From NCBI GenBank assembly GCA_946007445.1, contig CAMGAL010000018.1, positions 1-14,282 on the forward strand: a stretch of 14,282 bases of DNA. The letters are read 5' to 3'. Source of the DNA: an uncultured Mediterranea sp. Lineage in GTDB: Bacteria > Bacteroidota > Bacteroidia > Bacteroidales > Bacteroidaceae. Position numbers and translations under genes: made by a program. Positions 6,800 through 14,282 of the stretch are shown piece by piece (position 1 is the first letter of the stretch; each line of letters starts with the position of its first letter). Below the pieces are notes generated by a model. That model had not been told where the DNA came from and did no database searches. It was given only the letters and a program-made list of their open reading frames with translations.

Positions 6800-7807
6800 A
6801 TGATGATTTTCTTTGTACTGCTACTGCTTTGCATGGCTTCTGCCTCCATGGCCCAGATTTCCCCCACCTGCACCCTCACGGCGGAGACTCGCATAGGCTA
6901 CCACCACCGCTCCATAGAGGGACACATCGAGGACGATGATACGGGCTTCAAGGGGGACTACCTCAACCTGCTGATTGACGGTACGCTCACCCCTGAATTC
7001 TCTTACTCGTGGAGGCACCGCCTCAACAAGATGAATGCCGACAAGGCTTTCTTCGACGCCACCGACTGGATAGAGCTGCGCTACCAGCCCTCGGCCCACT
7101 GGCAGCTGGCCGGCGGCAAGCAGGTGGTGGCCATTGGCGGATTTGAGTCCGAGCGCTCGCCCATCGATGTCTATATCGGCTCGGAGTTCTGGCACCAAAT
7201 CGACGGCTACATGTTCGGTGGCAGTGTGGCCTACCTGCAGGGGCAGAACCGATGGATGTTCCAGTTCTGCGAAAGTCCCTTCTCCCATCCCGAACAGCGC
7301 GACCTCTATGGCTACAACCTGATGTGGATAGGGCGCTTCCCCCACCTGCAGACCTACTATTCAGCCAACCTGCTGGAGTATGCCCCCGGCCGCTACATCC
7401 ACTACCTGGCCTTGGGACACTGCATCCAGGCAGGACCTGTCGCTCTGGAGCTGGACTGGATGAACCGTGCCTCCAGCCACCAGACCTTCCTGCTGCGCGA
7501 CTGCTCGCTGATAGCTAATCTGGACTACCGCTGCTCGCGCCACCTCAACCTGATGGCCAAATTGGCCTACGACGTCAACCGTACCCACTCGACTGCCGAC
7601 CTATGTGTCTTGCCAGGCACTGAACTGACCACGCTGAGTGCCGGCGTGGAGTATTTTCCCTCGGTAGGCAACCAGTACGTCCGCCTGCACGGCCTGGTGG
7701 GCTACACCACCGGTACGAACAGCAACCCCGAAGGAGGCTTGCAGCACAAGCAGCTGCAGGTCAGCGTGGGAGTGACCTGGCGAATGGAGCTGCTGAAAGT
7801 GAACTAA
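6800..7807 (+). CDS. Outer-membrane beta-barrel porin-like protein
   Basis: This 335-residue protein has a Sec signal peptide (hydrophobic MMIFFVLLLLCMASA, predicted cleavage after SMA, near residue 18). The mature part consists of alternating polar/aromatic strands such as FSYSWRHRLN, WIELRYQPS, WQLAGGKQVV, LNLMAKLAYDV and LQVSVGVTW, typical of a transmembrane barrel. The GGKQVVAIGG and ERSPIDVYIGSEFW region recalls phosphate-selective porin O/P-like proteins of Bacteroidales. That family assignment is by resemblance only, and the substrate is unknown. Two adjacent ATGs open the frame at 6800 and 6803; the first is used. The gene heads the operon, directly after a good promoter, and would be the outer-membrane entry for solutes handled by the transporters behind it. 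It is not a TolC-type channel, so it does not complete the RND pump. Confidence 0.75.
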   Translation: MMIFFVLLLLCMASASMAQISPTCTLTAETRIGYHHRSIEGHIEDDDTGFKGDYLNLLIDGTLTPEFSYSWRHRLNKMNADKAFFDATDWIELRYQPSAHWQLAGGKQVVAIGGFESERSPIDVYIGSEFWHQIDGYMFGGSVAYLQGQNRWMFQFCESPFSHPEQRDLYGYNLMWIGRFPHLQTYYSANLLEYAPGRYIHYLALGHCIQAGPVALELDWMNRASSHQTFLLRDCSLIANLDYRCSRHLNLMAKLAYDVNRTHSTADLCVLPGTELTTLSAGVEYFPSVGNQYVRLHGLVGYTTGTNSNPEGGLQHKQLQVSVGVTWRMELLKVN

Positions 7808-7838
7808 ACAAATTTGGTAATCATTATAGTTTCTCTTT

Positions 7839-9608
7839 ATGGAATTTCTTGGATTCAGTATCTATGCATGGATTACGATTGTGACGGTTGTCACCATCTT
7901 CACCTTGTTGCTGTTTGACAAGGTGCCGGCCGACATAGCCTTTACCGGCGGTATGGGCGTGCTGCTCGTCACGGGAGTGCTCACTCCTGCGAAAGCCTTG
8001 GCAGGATTCAGCTCTCAGACGGTCGTAGTAGTAGGTGTCATCTATGTCGTACTGGCAGGTCTGGTACACACAGGCGTGCTACAGTGGATAGCGCGATACC
8101 TGTTGGGGACTCCCGGCAACTATCCGCAAGCCATTGTCCGCCTGATGCTGCCGGTAGCTTTCCTCAGCTCGCTGCTGATCAATACCACGGTGGTAGCCCT
8201 CTTTATCAACGTGGTGAAGATATGGTCGAAGAAGCTGAACCTCTCTCCCTCCAAACTGCTCATCCCCCTGAGCTATGCCTCTGGCATGGGTGGCATCTGT
8301 ACTTTGATTGGTACGGCTCCCAACCTCATCATCTCCGGCTACTATACCCAGGAGACGGGCATCAGCCTCAGCATCTTCACCCCTACCCTGGCCGGTCTGT
8401 TCTGTTTGGCCGTGGGCATCCTGTCGATGATAGCCATGCGCAAGCTGCTGCCCCAACGCATCTCGCCCGACGAGCAGTTTGAGCAGAGCCATGATTATAC
8501 GGTCGAGCTGCTGGTGCCCACCGAGTGCCAGTCAGTGGGCAGCACGGTGGAAGAGGCCGGATTGCTGAACGTCAGCGGCGGCCATCTGATTGAAATCGTC
8601 CGCTTCGACCGTGAGGTCATCAGCCCCGTGCCGGCCGATGAGTTCATCTTCGGCGGCGACCGGCTCATCTATGCCGGCAACATCAACGAGATACTCGACC
8701 TGCGCCGCTCGCACGGGCTGGTCAATGCCACCCACCATGTGTTCAGCGTCAACGAGATGAGCAAGAACCGCAAGCTCCATACCGCCACCCTGCCTCAGGG
8801 CAGCAGCCTGATCGGACATACCTTGGCCGAGAGCGGACTGGAGCAGAAAGAGGACTTCGTGCTGGTGGCCATGACGCGGCAGGGCGAGCGCATCACCCAG
8901 AGCCCCCGCGAGATGGTGCTGCAGGCTGGCGACACCTTGCTGCTGGAGGGCGAGAAGTTGCACCCCGAGAACTTCGGCAACAAGCTGCACTTCTTCCGGT
9001 CGGAGGAGCTGATACAGACAGGGCCGAAGACATTGCTAGCCGGACTGATCATGGTGGCCATGATTTTGCTGCCTGCCTTCAAGGTCATACCCCTACTCTC
9101 GGCCTGCTATCTGGCTGCTTTTGCCATGCTCATCTTCCGTTGCTGCTCGCCCGAACAGGCTCAACGTGCCATAGACTGGCGCGTACTGATGATTCTTGCC
9201 GGTTCCGTCTGCCTGGGCAGTGCCATCGAGCAGACCGGCATTGCCTCCCGGCTGGTCGACTTCCTGCTCTCCACCTGCAACGGCAATCCCCTGCTTGTGA
9301 TGATAGTCCTCTGTGTGGCAGGTACCTTCCTGACCGAGTTCATCAGCAACGCCGCTGCGGCGGCCATCTTTTGCCCCATCGCCTTTGAGAGTGCACAGAG
9401 CATGAACGTCAACCCACTGACCTTCTGTGTAGCCTTGATGATAGCTGTCTCGTCCAGCTTCGCCACCCCCATTGGGTCGCCTACCCACATGCTGGTCTAT
9501 GGCCCCGGCGGCTACCGATTTGGCGACTTCATGCGGGTGGGTTTGCCGATGAACTTCATCATCTTAGCGGCAGACATTCTCATCGTCAACCTGCTGTTCC
9601 CCATGTAA
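7839..9608 (+). CDS. SLC13-type permease with two RCK_C (TrkA-C) domains
   Basis: This 589-residue inner-membrane transporter belongs to the divalent anion/sodium symporter (SLC13/ArsB-like) superfamily. The N-terminal membrane half spans residues 1-205 with the re-entrant motif SSLLINTTVV (N115, T116) and the GTAPNLIISG loop (158-167). Two soluble RCK_C-like domains follow at about 215-290 and 305-385. Each has the ...VSGGHLIEIVR..., FIFGGDRLIYAG or VLQAGDTLLLEG pattern typical of ligand-sensing TrkA-C modules. The C-terminal membrane half spans 395-589 with FISNAAAAA (S503, N504) and FATPIGSPTH (541-550). RCK_C insertion between the halves is usual for this subfamily. The substrate (dicarboxylate, sulfate or other anion) cannot be read from the sequence. 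The gene follows the porin after 31 bases. Confidence 0.9.
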   Translation: MEFLGFSIYAWITIVTVVTIFTLLLFDKVPADIAFTGGMGVLLVTGVLTPAKALAGFSSQTVVVVGVIYVVLAGLVHTGVLQWIARYLLGTPGNYPQAIVRLMLPVAFLSSLLINTTVVALFINVVKIWSKKLNLSPSKLLIPLSYASGMGGICTLIGTAPNLIISGYYTQETGISLSIFTPTLAGLFCLAVGILSMIAMRKLLPQRISPDEQFEQSHDYTVELLVPTECQSVGSTVEEAGLLNVSGGHLIEIVRFDREVISPVPADEFIFGGDRLIYAGNINEILDLRRSHGLVNATHHVFSVNEMSKNRKLHTATLPQGSSLIGHTLAESGLEQKEDFVLVAMTRQGERITQSPREMVLQAGDTLLLEGEKLHPENFGNKLHFFRSEELIQTGPKTLLAGLIMVAMILLPAFKVIPLLSACYLAAFAMLIFRCCSPEQAQRAIDWRVLMILAGSVCLGSAIEQTGIASRLVDFLLSTCNGNPLLVMIVLCVAGTFLTEFISNAAAAAIFCPIAFESAQSMNVNPLTFCVALMIAVSSSFATPIGSPTHMLVYGPGGYRFGDFMRVGLPMNFIILAADILIVNLLFPM

Positions 9609-9638
9609 CCCTAAACACTCATTCCACATTTTTATACC

Positions 9639-11828
9639 ATGAAACGTTTGCATTTTTATCCATTGTTTGTCGGGCTGCTTTGCTTATTGGCAGGTGCCTG
9701 CCAATCTACTCCGAAATCCGAGCGGTTGCCCGACCTGGCACACTGCCGACTAGGTGTTCTGTTAGGTTCCTCGCAAGAAAAGTATGCGGCAGAAGCCTTC
9801 CCTGAATCGGAACTGTTACGCATTGACATGGCGTCCGACCTGCTGCTGGCACTCAAGAGCGGCAGCTGCGATGCCATACTCCTCTCCTCTTTTGAGACGG
9901 CTGCCATGCTCAAAGATCATCCTGAACTGGAAGTGGTAGAAGGTGCAGGCAACACCGACCATCTGGGAATAGGCTTCAGGCCGGAAGACAAGGAACTTTG
10001 CGACCGGTTCAACGAGTTCTTGGCCGGACTAAAGGCCGATGGCATCTTTGACGACATCTACCGGCGTTGGATGACAGATGCCCCCGGGCAGTCCGACCTG
10101 CCACAGATAGAGTTGCCTGCCACAGAGAAGCCCCTGCGTGTGGGAACCACCTGCATGAGCATGCCTTTCTCGTTCACCAAGGAGAACCGTCCCGTCGGCT
10201 TCGACATCGAGCTGACCACCCGCTTTGCAGCCTACCTGGGTCGTCCGGTGAAGTTTGTCACCATGAACTTTGGCAGCCTGATTCCGGCACTGAGCACCGG
10301 CAACATCGATGTAATTGCCAACAACATCATGATGACCGAAGAGCGGGCCAAGGCCGTGCGCTTCTCCGACCCATACATGGAAGTCCCCACGGTAGCCCTC
10401 GTCCTGCGCAAAGGTCATCAACCCAAGGCACTACCCCAGAGCCTGGACGAGCTGGAGGGGAAGAGCGTAGGTTGCCTGATGGGCAGCATCCACGAGCAGT
10501 TCCTGTCACAGCAATATCCGCAGATTGAGAGGCTCTGCATGGAAAATGCAAGTGACCTGGTACAGGCCTTGCTGACGCGCAAATGCGATGGCGTGATAGC
10601 CGTGCATGCCTTGTTCCAAGAAGCCATCAAGAAGCATCCGCAAATCGTTTCATCACGAGACACAGTCATGGTGGAAAACATCGTCGCTGCCTTTCATCCC
10701 GAAAACCTGGAGCTGAGGGATCAATTCAACCAGTTCCTCCACACCATCGAAGCTGACGGCACCCTGCAGGCGATGAAGCAACGCTACTTTGCCGCAGAGC
10801 CCGACCTGCAGATGCCCCACATCCCCCTACCCACCGAGGGCAAACCGCTGCGCGTGGGCAGCATGGGTGGCTGTGTGCCGTGGACCTTCGTACTGAATGG
10901 TGAATACTGTGGCTTCGAGATGGAGCTGATGCGTCGATTTGCCGCCCACTTGGGACGCCCCATGGAGGTGAGCGACATCAACTTCGGCGCTCTCCCTGCC
11001 GCCTTGATAAGTGGTAAGATTGACGTCATGGCCGCCATTGTGGCCGACACGCCCGAGCGGCGCAAAGCCATGGCCCTCTCCGACTGCTACCACCTGCTCA
11101 ACACCGCGCTGTATGTCCTAAGAGAAAGCTCCGAAAACCAGCCACCCTTCAGCTTCGGACAGTGGTGGAACGAACTGAAGCAGAGCTTCCACAACAACCT
11201 GATAGCCGAAAATCGTTATCAGTTGATAGTCGACGGACTGAAAATTACTCTCTTCATCACCCTCTGCGCCGCCCTGCTGGGCACGCTGCTGGGAGGCTTG
11301 GTCTGCTTCCTGCGGATGCATCGCAACCGGCTGCTCTCCCGCATCGCCATGGTCTACATCAACTTCATGCGCGGTATGCCCGTGCTGGTATTGCTGATGC
11401 TGATGTTCTATGTCATCCTGGCTCCCCTCAACACCAGCGGCATTGCCGTGGCCATCATCACCTTCGGAATGAACCTCGGAGCCTATGCCGGCGAGATATT
11501 CCGCACGGCCATCGAGGGCATTGACCGCGGACAGAGCGAGGCTGGGGTAGCTTTGGGCTTCACCCGCCTGCAGACCTTCCTCTACATCATTCTGCCGCAA
11601 GCCACCCGCAGTGCGATGCCTGTCTACAAGGGCGAACTGATTTCGCTACTCAAGACCACCTCCATCGTGGGCTACATTGCCGTGGTGGATCTCACCAAGG
11701 CATCCGACATCATCCGTGCCCGCACGTTCGACGCCTTCTTCCCCTTGCTGTTTGTGGCCGCCATCTATTTCCTGGCCGCCTGGCTGCTGGGCAAGTTGCT
11801 CGACCTGACCATCCGTTCCAAACGCTAA
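9639..11828 (+). CDS. ABC importer: lipoprotein with tandem permuted solute-binding domains fused to permease
   Basis: This 729-residue protein is comparable in plan to GlnP of Lactococcus (binding domains fused to the membrane subunit). A lipoprotein signal ends at Cys21 (LAGAC). Then come SBP_bac_3 segments in the order lobe 2 (about 33-145), lobe 1 (163-257), lobe 2 (265-385), lobe 1 (402-495). The linkers before each lobe 1 are alike (LPQIELPATEKPLRVG and MPHIPLPTEGKPLRVG). The lobe-1 arginines that bind a carboxylate are kept (TEERAK, R236; TPERRK, R474). The permease domain spans about 527-725 and carries the EAA loop (EAGVALGFTRLQTFLYIILP, 634-653) that docks on the ATPase. It should import a polar amino acid or similar small solute. 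The usual amine-binding aspartate of lobe 2 is absent in both copies. It is followed after 13 bases by its ATPase. Confidence 0.92.
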   Translation: MKRLHFYPLFVGLLCLLAGACQSTPKSERLPDLAHCRLGVLLGSSQEKYAAEAFPESELLRIDMASDLLLALKSGSCDAILLSSFETAAMLKDHPELEVVEGAGNTDHLGIGFRPEDKELCDRFNEFLAGLKADGIFDDIYRRWMTDAPGQSDLPQIELPATEKPLRVGTTCMSMPFSFTKENRPVGFDIELTTRFAAYLGRPVKFVTMNFGSLIPALSTGNIDVIANNIMMTEERAKAVRFSDPYMEVPTVALVLRKGHQPKALPQSLDELEGKSVGCLMGSIHEQFLSQQYPQIERLCMENASDLVQALLTRKCDGVIAVHALFQEAIKKHPQIVSSRDTVMVENIVAAFHPENLELRDQFNQFLHTIEADGTLQAMKQRYFAAEPDLQMPHIPLPTEGKPLRVGSMGGCVPWTFVLNGEYCGFEMELMRRFAAHLGRPMEVSDINFGALPAALISGKIDVMAAIVADTPERRKAMALSDCYHLLNTALYVLRESSENQPPFSFGQWWNELKQSFHNNLIAENRYQLIVDGLKITLFITLCAALLGTLLGGLVCFLRMHRNRLLSRIAMVYINFMRGMPVLVLLMLMFYVILAPLNTSGIAVAIITFGMNLGAYAGEIFRTAIEGIDRGQSEAGVALGFTRLQTFLYIILPQATRSAMPVYKGELISLLKTTSIVGYIAVVDLTKASDIIRARTFDAFFPLLFVAAIYFLAAWLLGKLLDLTIRSKR

Positions 11829-11841
11829 TTGACTACTATCC

Positions 11842-12948
11842 ATGATTACCATAGAACATTTACAGAAGACATACGGTGGCTTGGCCGTGCTCAAGGATGT
11901 CAACGCCACCATCGAGAAGGGAGAGGTCATCTCCATTATCGGCCCCTCGGGCACCGGCAAAAGTACCTTCCTGCGCTGCCTCAACCTACTGGAACGCCCC
12001 ACCGGCGGACGCATCCTGGTGGATGGCGAAGACCTGCTCTCACCCCGTACGGACATCAGCCGCATCCGGCAGAAGATGGGCATGGTGTTTCAGTCGTTCA
12101 ACCTCTTCAGCCACCTCTCCATCATGGACAACCTCTGTCTGGCACCCGTCAAGCTGCTGCACAAGAGCCGTGCCGAGGCCGAACGACGGGGCATGGAACT
12201 GCTGCAACTGGTGGGTCTGTCCGAGAAGGCACAGGCCATGCCGTCACAGCTCTCCGGCGGACAAAAGCAACGTATTGCCATAGCCCGCTGTCTGGCCATG
12301 GATCCAGAAATCATCCTGTTTGACGAGCCTACCTCAGCCCTCGACCCCACCATGGTGAGCGAGGTGCTGGGTGTCATCCGCGGACTGGCCAAGCAGGGCA
12401 TGACCATGGCCATCGTGACCCACGAGATGCGCTTTGCCCGCGACGTGAGCAGCCGCATCTTCTACATGGACCAAGGCCTCATCTATGAGCAAGGTACGCC
12501 CGAGCAGATATTCGAGCATCCGAAGGAGGAGCGCACGCGCGTCTTCATCAACCGCATCCGCGACTACCATTCCCACATCAAGAATGCTCACTACGACCTC
12601 TATGCCCTCAATGCCGAGCTGGAGACCTTCATGAGCAAAAACTACCTCCCTTTGGAGACGCAGAACCAACTGCTACTGCTGGCAGAGGAAGCATTGCAGA
12701 TCACTCCCTTGGAGCAGGGTCTGGACCTCACCCTGCGCTATGCCGAGAAGACGGGCCAACTTACCCTGGAGCTGTTGCTGGCTCAGGGACAGATGTCCGC
12801 CTTCCAGCAATCGCCCGACCCGCTCAGCATGTCCATCATCCAAGGCCTCTGCAGCCGGACAGGCGAGAGCGTCGTCAATTGCCCCGAAGGGCCGCGCGTA
12901 CGGATGGAGATGGAACTGAAAGGAATCAAAGAAAAACTGAATGTCTAA
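11842..12948 (+). CDS. Polar amino-acid-type ABC transporter ATPase with extra C-terminal domain
   Basis: This 368-residue cytoplasmic subunit powers the preceding permease. Residues 1-240 are a complete GlnQ/HisP-type nucleotide-binding domain: Walker [10 protein letters not shown] (34-42), Q-loop Gln84, signature LSGGQ (137-141), Walker B IILFDEP (157-163), D-loop SALD (165-168) and H-loop His194. GlnQ-type proteins normally end near here. This one continues for about 120 residues (250-368), beginning [16 protein letters not shown]. The extension looks like a worn RsbW/GHKL-type domain: helix [10 protein letters not shown], strand pair LDLTLRYAE and LTLELLLA, a loop with PDPLS, helix [11 protein letters not shown] and final strand RVRMEMEL. 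The likely N-box asparagine is missing, so kinase or ATPase activity of this part is not expected. The sequence near 240 is continuous and shows no frameshift. Confidence 0.93.
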   Translation: MITIEHLQKTYGGLAVLKDVNATIEKGEVISIIGPSGTGKSTFLRCLNLLERPTGGRILVDGEDLLSPRTDISRIRQKMGMVFQSFNLFSHLSIMDNLCLAPVKLLHKSRAEAERRGMELLQLVGLSEKAQAMPSQLSGGQKQRIAIARCLAMDPEIILFDEPTSALDPTMVSEVLGVIRGLAKQGMTMAIVTHEMRFARDVSSRIFYMDQGLIYEQGTPEQIFEHPKEERTRVFINRIRDYHSHIKNAHYDLYALNAELETFMSKNYLPLETQNQLLLLAEEALQITPLEQGLDLTLRYAEKTGQLTLELLLAQGQMSAFQQSPDPLSMSIIQGLCSRTGESVVNCPEGPRVRMEMELKGIKEKLNV

Positions 12949-12972
12949 TTTATAACCACAATCACTCAAGCA

Positions 12973-13686
12973 ATGACAAAAATGTTATTCCCCATCAGCC
13001 TCATGCTGCTGATGCTGGCCGGAGCCGCCGCCTGCTCGTCGGCCGACCCGAAACCTGCCACGGACGAACAGATGCCGGCCGACTTTGTGGTGCTGGCCGA
13101 CGTAGTGCCCGACATTATCCAGGAGATACGCTACCACTCCTCCTTCAACTTCGTAGGCACCCGTGTGGATGGCTACGAGGCTCCCGTTGCCCTCGCCACA
13201 CGCCCAGCTGCCGAGGCACTGAAGAAGGTGAGCGACGAACTGAAGGCCAAAGGCTACCGGCTGAAGATCTACGATACCTACCGTCCACAGCGGGCGGTGA
13301 ACCACTTCATCCGTTGGGCCGAGGCTGTGAGCGACACCCTGATGAAGCCCTACTTCTATCCCGAACTGGACAAGTCCGTCCTCTTCGACCAAGGCTACAT
13401 CTGTGCCCGCTCCGGACACAGCCGAGGCTCCACGATAGACCTCACGCTGTTTGACATGAGCACCGGCCAAGAGGTGGACATGGGTGGCAACTTCGACTAT
13501 TTCGGTCGTCTCTCCCATCCCGACTACGAAGGGGTTACCCCCGAACAGATGGCCAACCGGATGTTGCTGCGCGAAGCCATGTTGCGCCACGGATTCAATC
13601 CCCTGGCCGAAGAGTGGTGGCACTTCACTCTGAAGGACGAGCCATATCCCGACACCTATTTTGATTTCCCCATCCGCGCCTACTGA
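12973..13686 (+). CDS. ddpX: D-alanyl-D-alanine dipeptidase (VanX/DdpX family, M15D), exported
   Basis: This 237-residue zinc dipeptidase is expected to split D-Ala-D-Ala into two D-alanines. The zinc site motif SGHSRGSTIDLTL gives His149 and Asp156. EEWWHF gives catalytic Glu214 and zinc ligand His217. YRPQRAV (R104) matches the VanX substrate-binding arginine. The end of the protein (DEPYPDTYFDFP) is also very VanX-like. Unlike cytoplasmic VanX it has an export signal with Cys21 (GAAAC), probably a lipoprotein, though the lipobox lacks the usual Leu at -3. The active site would therefore face the periplasm or lie on the outer membrane. A role in cell-wall turnover or nutrient scavenging is more likely than vancomycin resistance, since no vanH/vanA-type genes adjoin and Gram-negative cells are shielded by the outer membrane. 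The gene overlaps miaA by one base. Confidence 0.93.
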   Translation: MTKMLFPISLMLLMLAGAAACSSADPKPATDEQMPADFVVLADVVPDIIQEIRYHSSFNFVGTRVDGYEAPVALATRPAAEALKKVSDELKAKGYRLKIYDTYRPQRAVNHFIRWAEAVSDTLMKPYFYPELDKSVLFDQGYICARSGHSRGSTIDLTLFDMSTGQEVDMGGNFDYFGRLSHPDYEGVTPEQMANRMLLREAMLRHGFNPLAEEWWHFTLKDEPYPDTYFDFPIRAY

Positions 13687-14282
13687 TGAGCGACCGCACG
13701 ACATCATACGACCTGCTGACCATCTTAGGCCCCACCGCATCGGGCAAGACGGCACTGGCTGCCGCCTTGGCCCATCGCTTGGGGTCCGAGATTATCAGTG
13801 CTGACTCCCGGCAAATCTATCGGGGCATGGATCTGGGCACTGGCAAGGACCTGGCCGACTATGTGGTGGAGGGACAGCCCGTGCCCTACCACTTGATAGA
13901 CATTGCCGACCCCGGCTATAAATACAATGTGTTCGAGTACCAGCGCGACTTCCTCTTGGCCTACGAGGATATCCGCCGGCGGGGTCATCTGCCCATCCTC
14001 TGCGGAGGCACGGGGCTCTACCTGGAGTCCGTGCTCAAGGGCTATCGCCTGCTGCCAGTGCCGGAGAATCCCGAACTGCGGGCCCGGCTGGCTTCCCTCT
14101 CCCTGGAGGAACTGACTCGCCTGCTGGCCACCTACAAGACGCTACACAACACCACGGATGTAGATACCCCCAAGCGGGCCATCCGTGCCATTGAGATTGA
14201 GGAGTACTACCGCCACCCCCCGGTAGACGAGCGATCCTTCCCCCCCCTACAGAGCCTCCTCATCGGCGAAGACAGCGACCGC
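13686..14282 (+). CDS. miaA: tRNA dimethylallyltransferase MiaA, N-terminal part (cut by right edge)
   Basis: The first 199 residues are visible. MiaA transfers a dimethylallyl group to A37 of tRNAs that read codons starting with U, in the cytoplasm. The P-loop GPTASGKT is at residues 15-22. ADSRQIYRGMDLGTGK (39-54) carries the catalytic Asp40 and is a Bacteroidota-style variant of the usual DSMQVYRGMDIGTAK. YHLID is at 68-72, GGTGLYLES at 107-115 and TPKRAIRAIEI at 161-171. The start ATG overlaps the upstream stop as TGATG, so translation is coupled to the dipeptidase. Bacteroidales often carry two miaA copies; which one this is cannot be told here. The C-terminal part lies outside the window. 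Confidence 0.95.
   Translation, partial: MSDRTTSYDLLTILGPTASGKTALAAALAHRLGSEIISADSRQIYRGMDLGTGKDLADYVVEGQPVPYHLIDIADPGYKYNVFEYQRDFLLAYEDIRRRGHLPILCGGTGLYLESVLKGYRLLPVPENPELRARLASLSLEELTRLLATYKTLHNTTDVDTPKRAIRAIEIEEYYRHPPVDERSFPPLQSLLIGEDSDR

Noticed and set aside
7808..7838. Internal promoter in the gap between porin and SLC13 genes
   Set aside because: TATAGTTTC only partly fits the -7 element, and the TTTG before it is far too close to serve as -33.
1..14282. tRNA or rRNA genes, CRISPR arrays, insertion sequences, integrase or phage genes
   Set aside because: No cloverleaf, spaced direct repeats, terminal inverted repeats with transposase, or phage-type proteins were seen on either strand.

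Overview
The window comes from a Bacteroidota genome, most likely Bacteroidales. The evidence is: start sites without Shine-Dalgarno sequences; Bacteroides-type promoters (TTG, a spacer of 17-20 bases, then TAnnTTTG); a small winged-helix protein of the DUF2582 type; a GlnP-like lipoprotein-permease fusion; and proteins with Bacteroidota-style N-terminal lipoprotein signals. The coding regions are GC-rich compared with the AT-rich spacers, which points away from the low-GC Bacteroides species. I cannot name a genus.

Layout. (1) 1-1383, minus strand: the N-terminal 461 residues of a PutA-type proline dehydrogenase, cut by the window edge. (2) 1384-2110: a divergent spacer. Its putA-proximal part looks like a structured leader with a small ORF. 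A good minus-strand promoter lies at 1877-1907. (3) 2111-6303, plus strand: an efflux operon with a lipoprotein membrane-fusion adaptor overlapping an RND pump gene. The pump frame is broken by one in-frame TAG at 5488-5490 and has no outer-membrane-factor gene beside it. (4) 6325-6371: a strong hairpin terminator between convergent genes. (5) 6417-6617, minus strand: a small winged-helix protein. (6) 6618-6799: a compact divergent promoter region with a near-ideal promoter on each strand. (7) 6800 to the right edge: a tightly packed plus-strand operon. It encodes an outer-membrane porin-like barrel, an SLC13-type permease with RCK_C domains, a solute-binding/permease ABC fusion, its ATPase, a VanX-type D-Ala-D-Ala dipeptidase lipoprotein, and MiaA (cut by the edge). 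Gaps are 31, 30, 13 and 24 bases, then a 1-base overlap.

How the genes may work together. The last operon provides an outer-membrane entry, a periplasmic dipeptidase, two inner-membrane uptake routes and a cytoplasmic tRNA-modifying enzyme. Coupling of VanX-type dipeptidases to ABC importers is known from the E. coli ddp operon, so a role in scavenging D-Ala-D-Ala or related small molecules is a reasonable inference. It is not shown by the sequence alone.

The most unusual items are the ABC transporter proteins. The solute-binding part of the permease fusion is a tandem duplication of a lobe2-linker-lobe1 unit, a permuted order. Both of its lobe-2 copies lack the aspartate that normally holds the amino-acid amine. 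The partner ATPase carries an extra C-terminal domain of about 120 residues that resembles a degenerate RsbW/GHKL fold.
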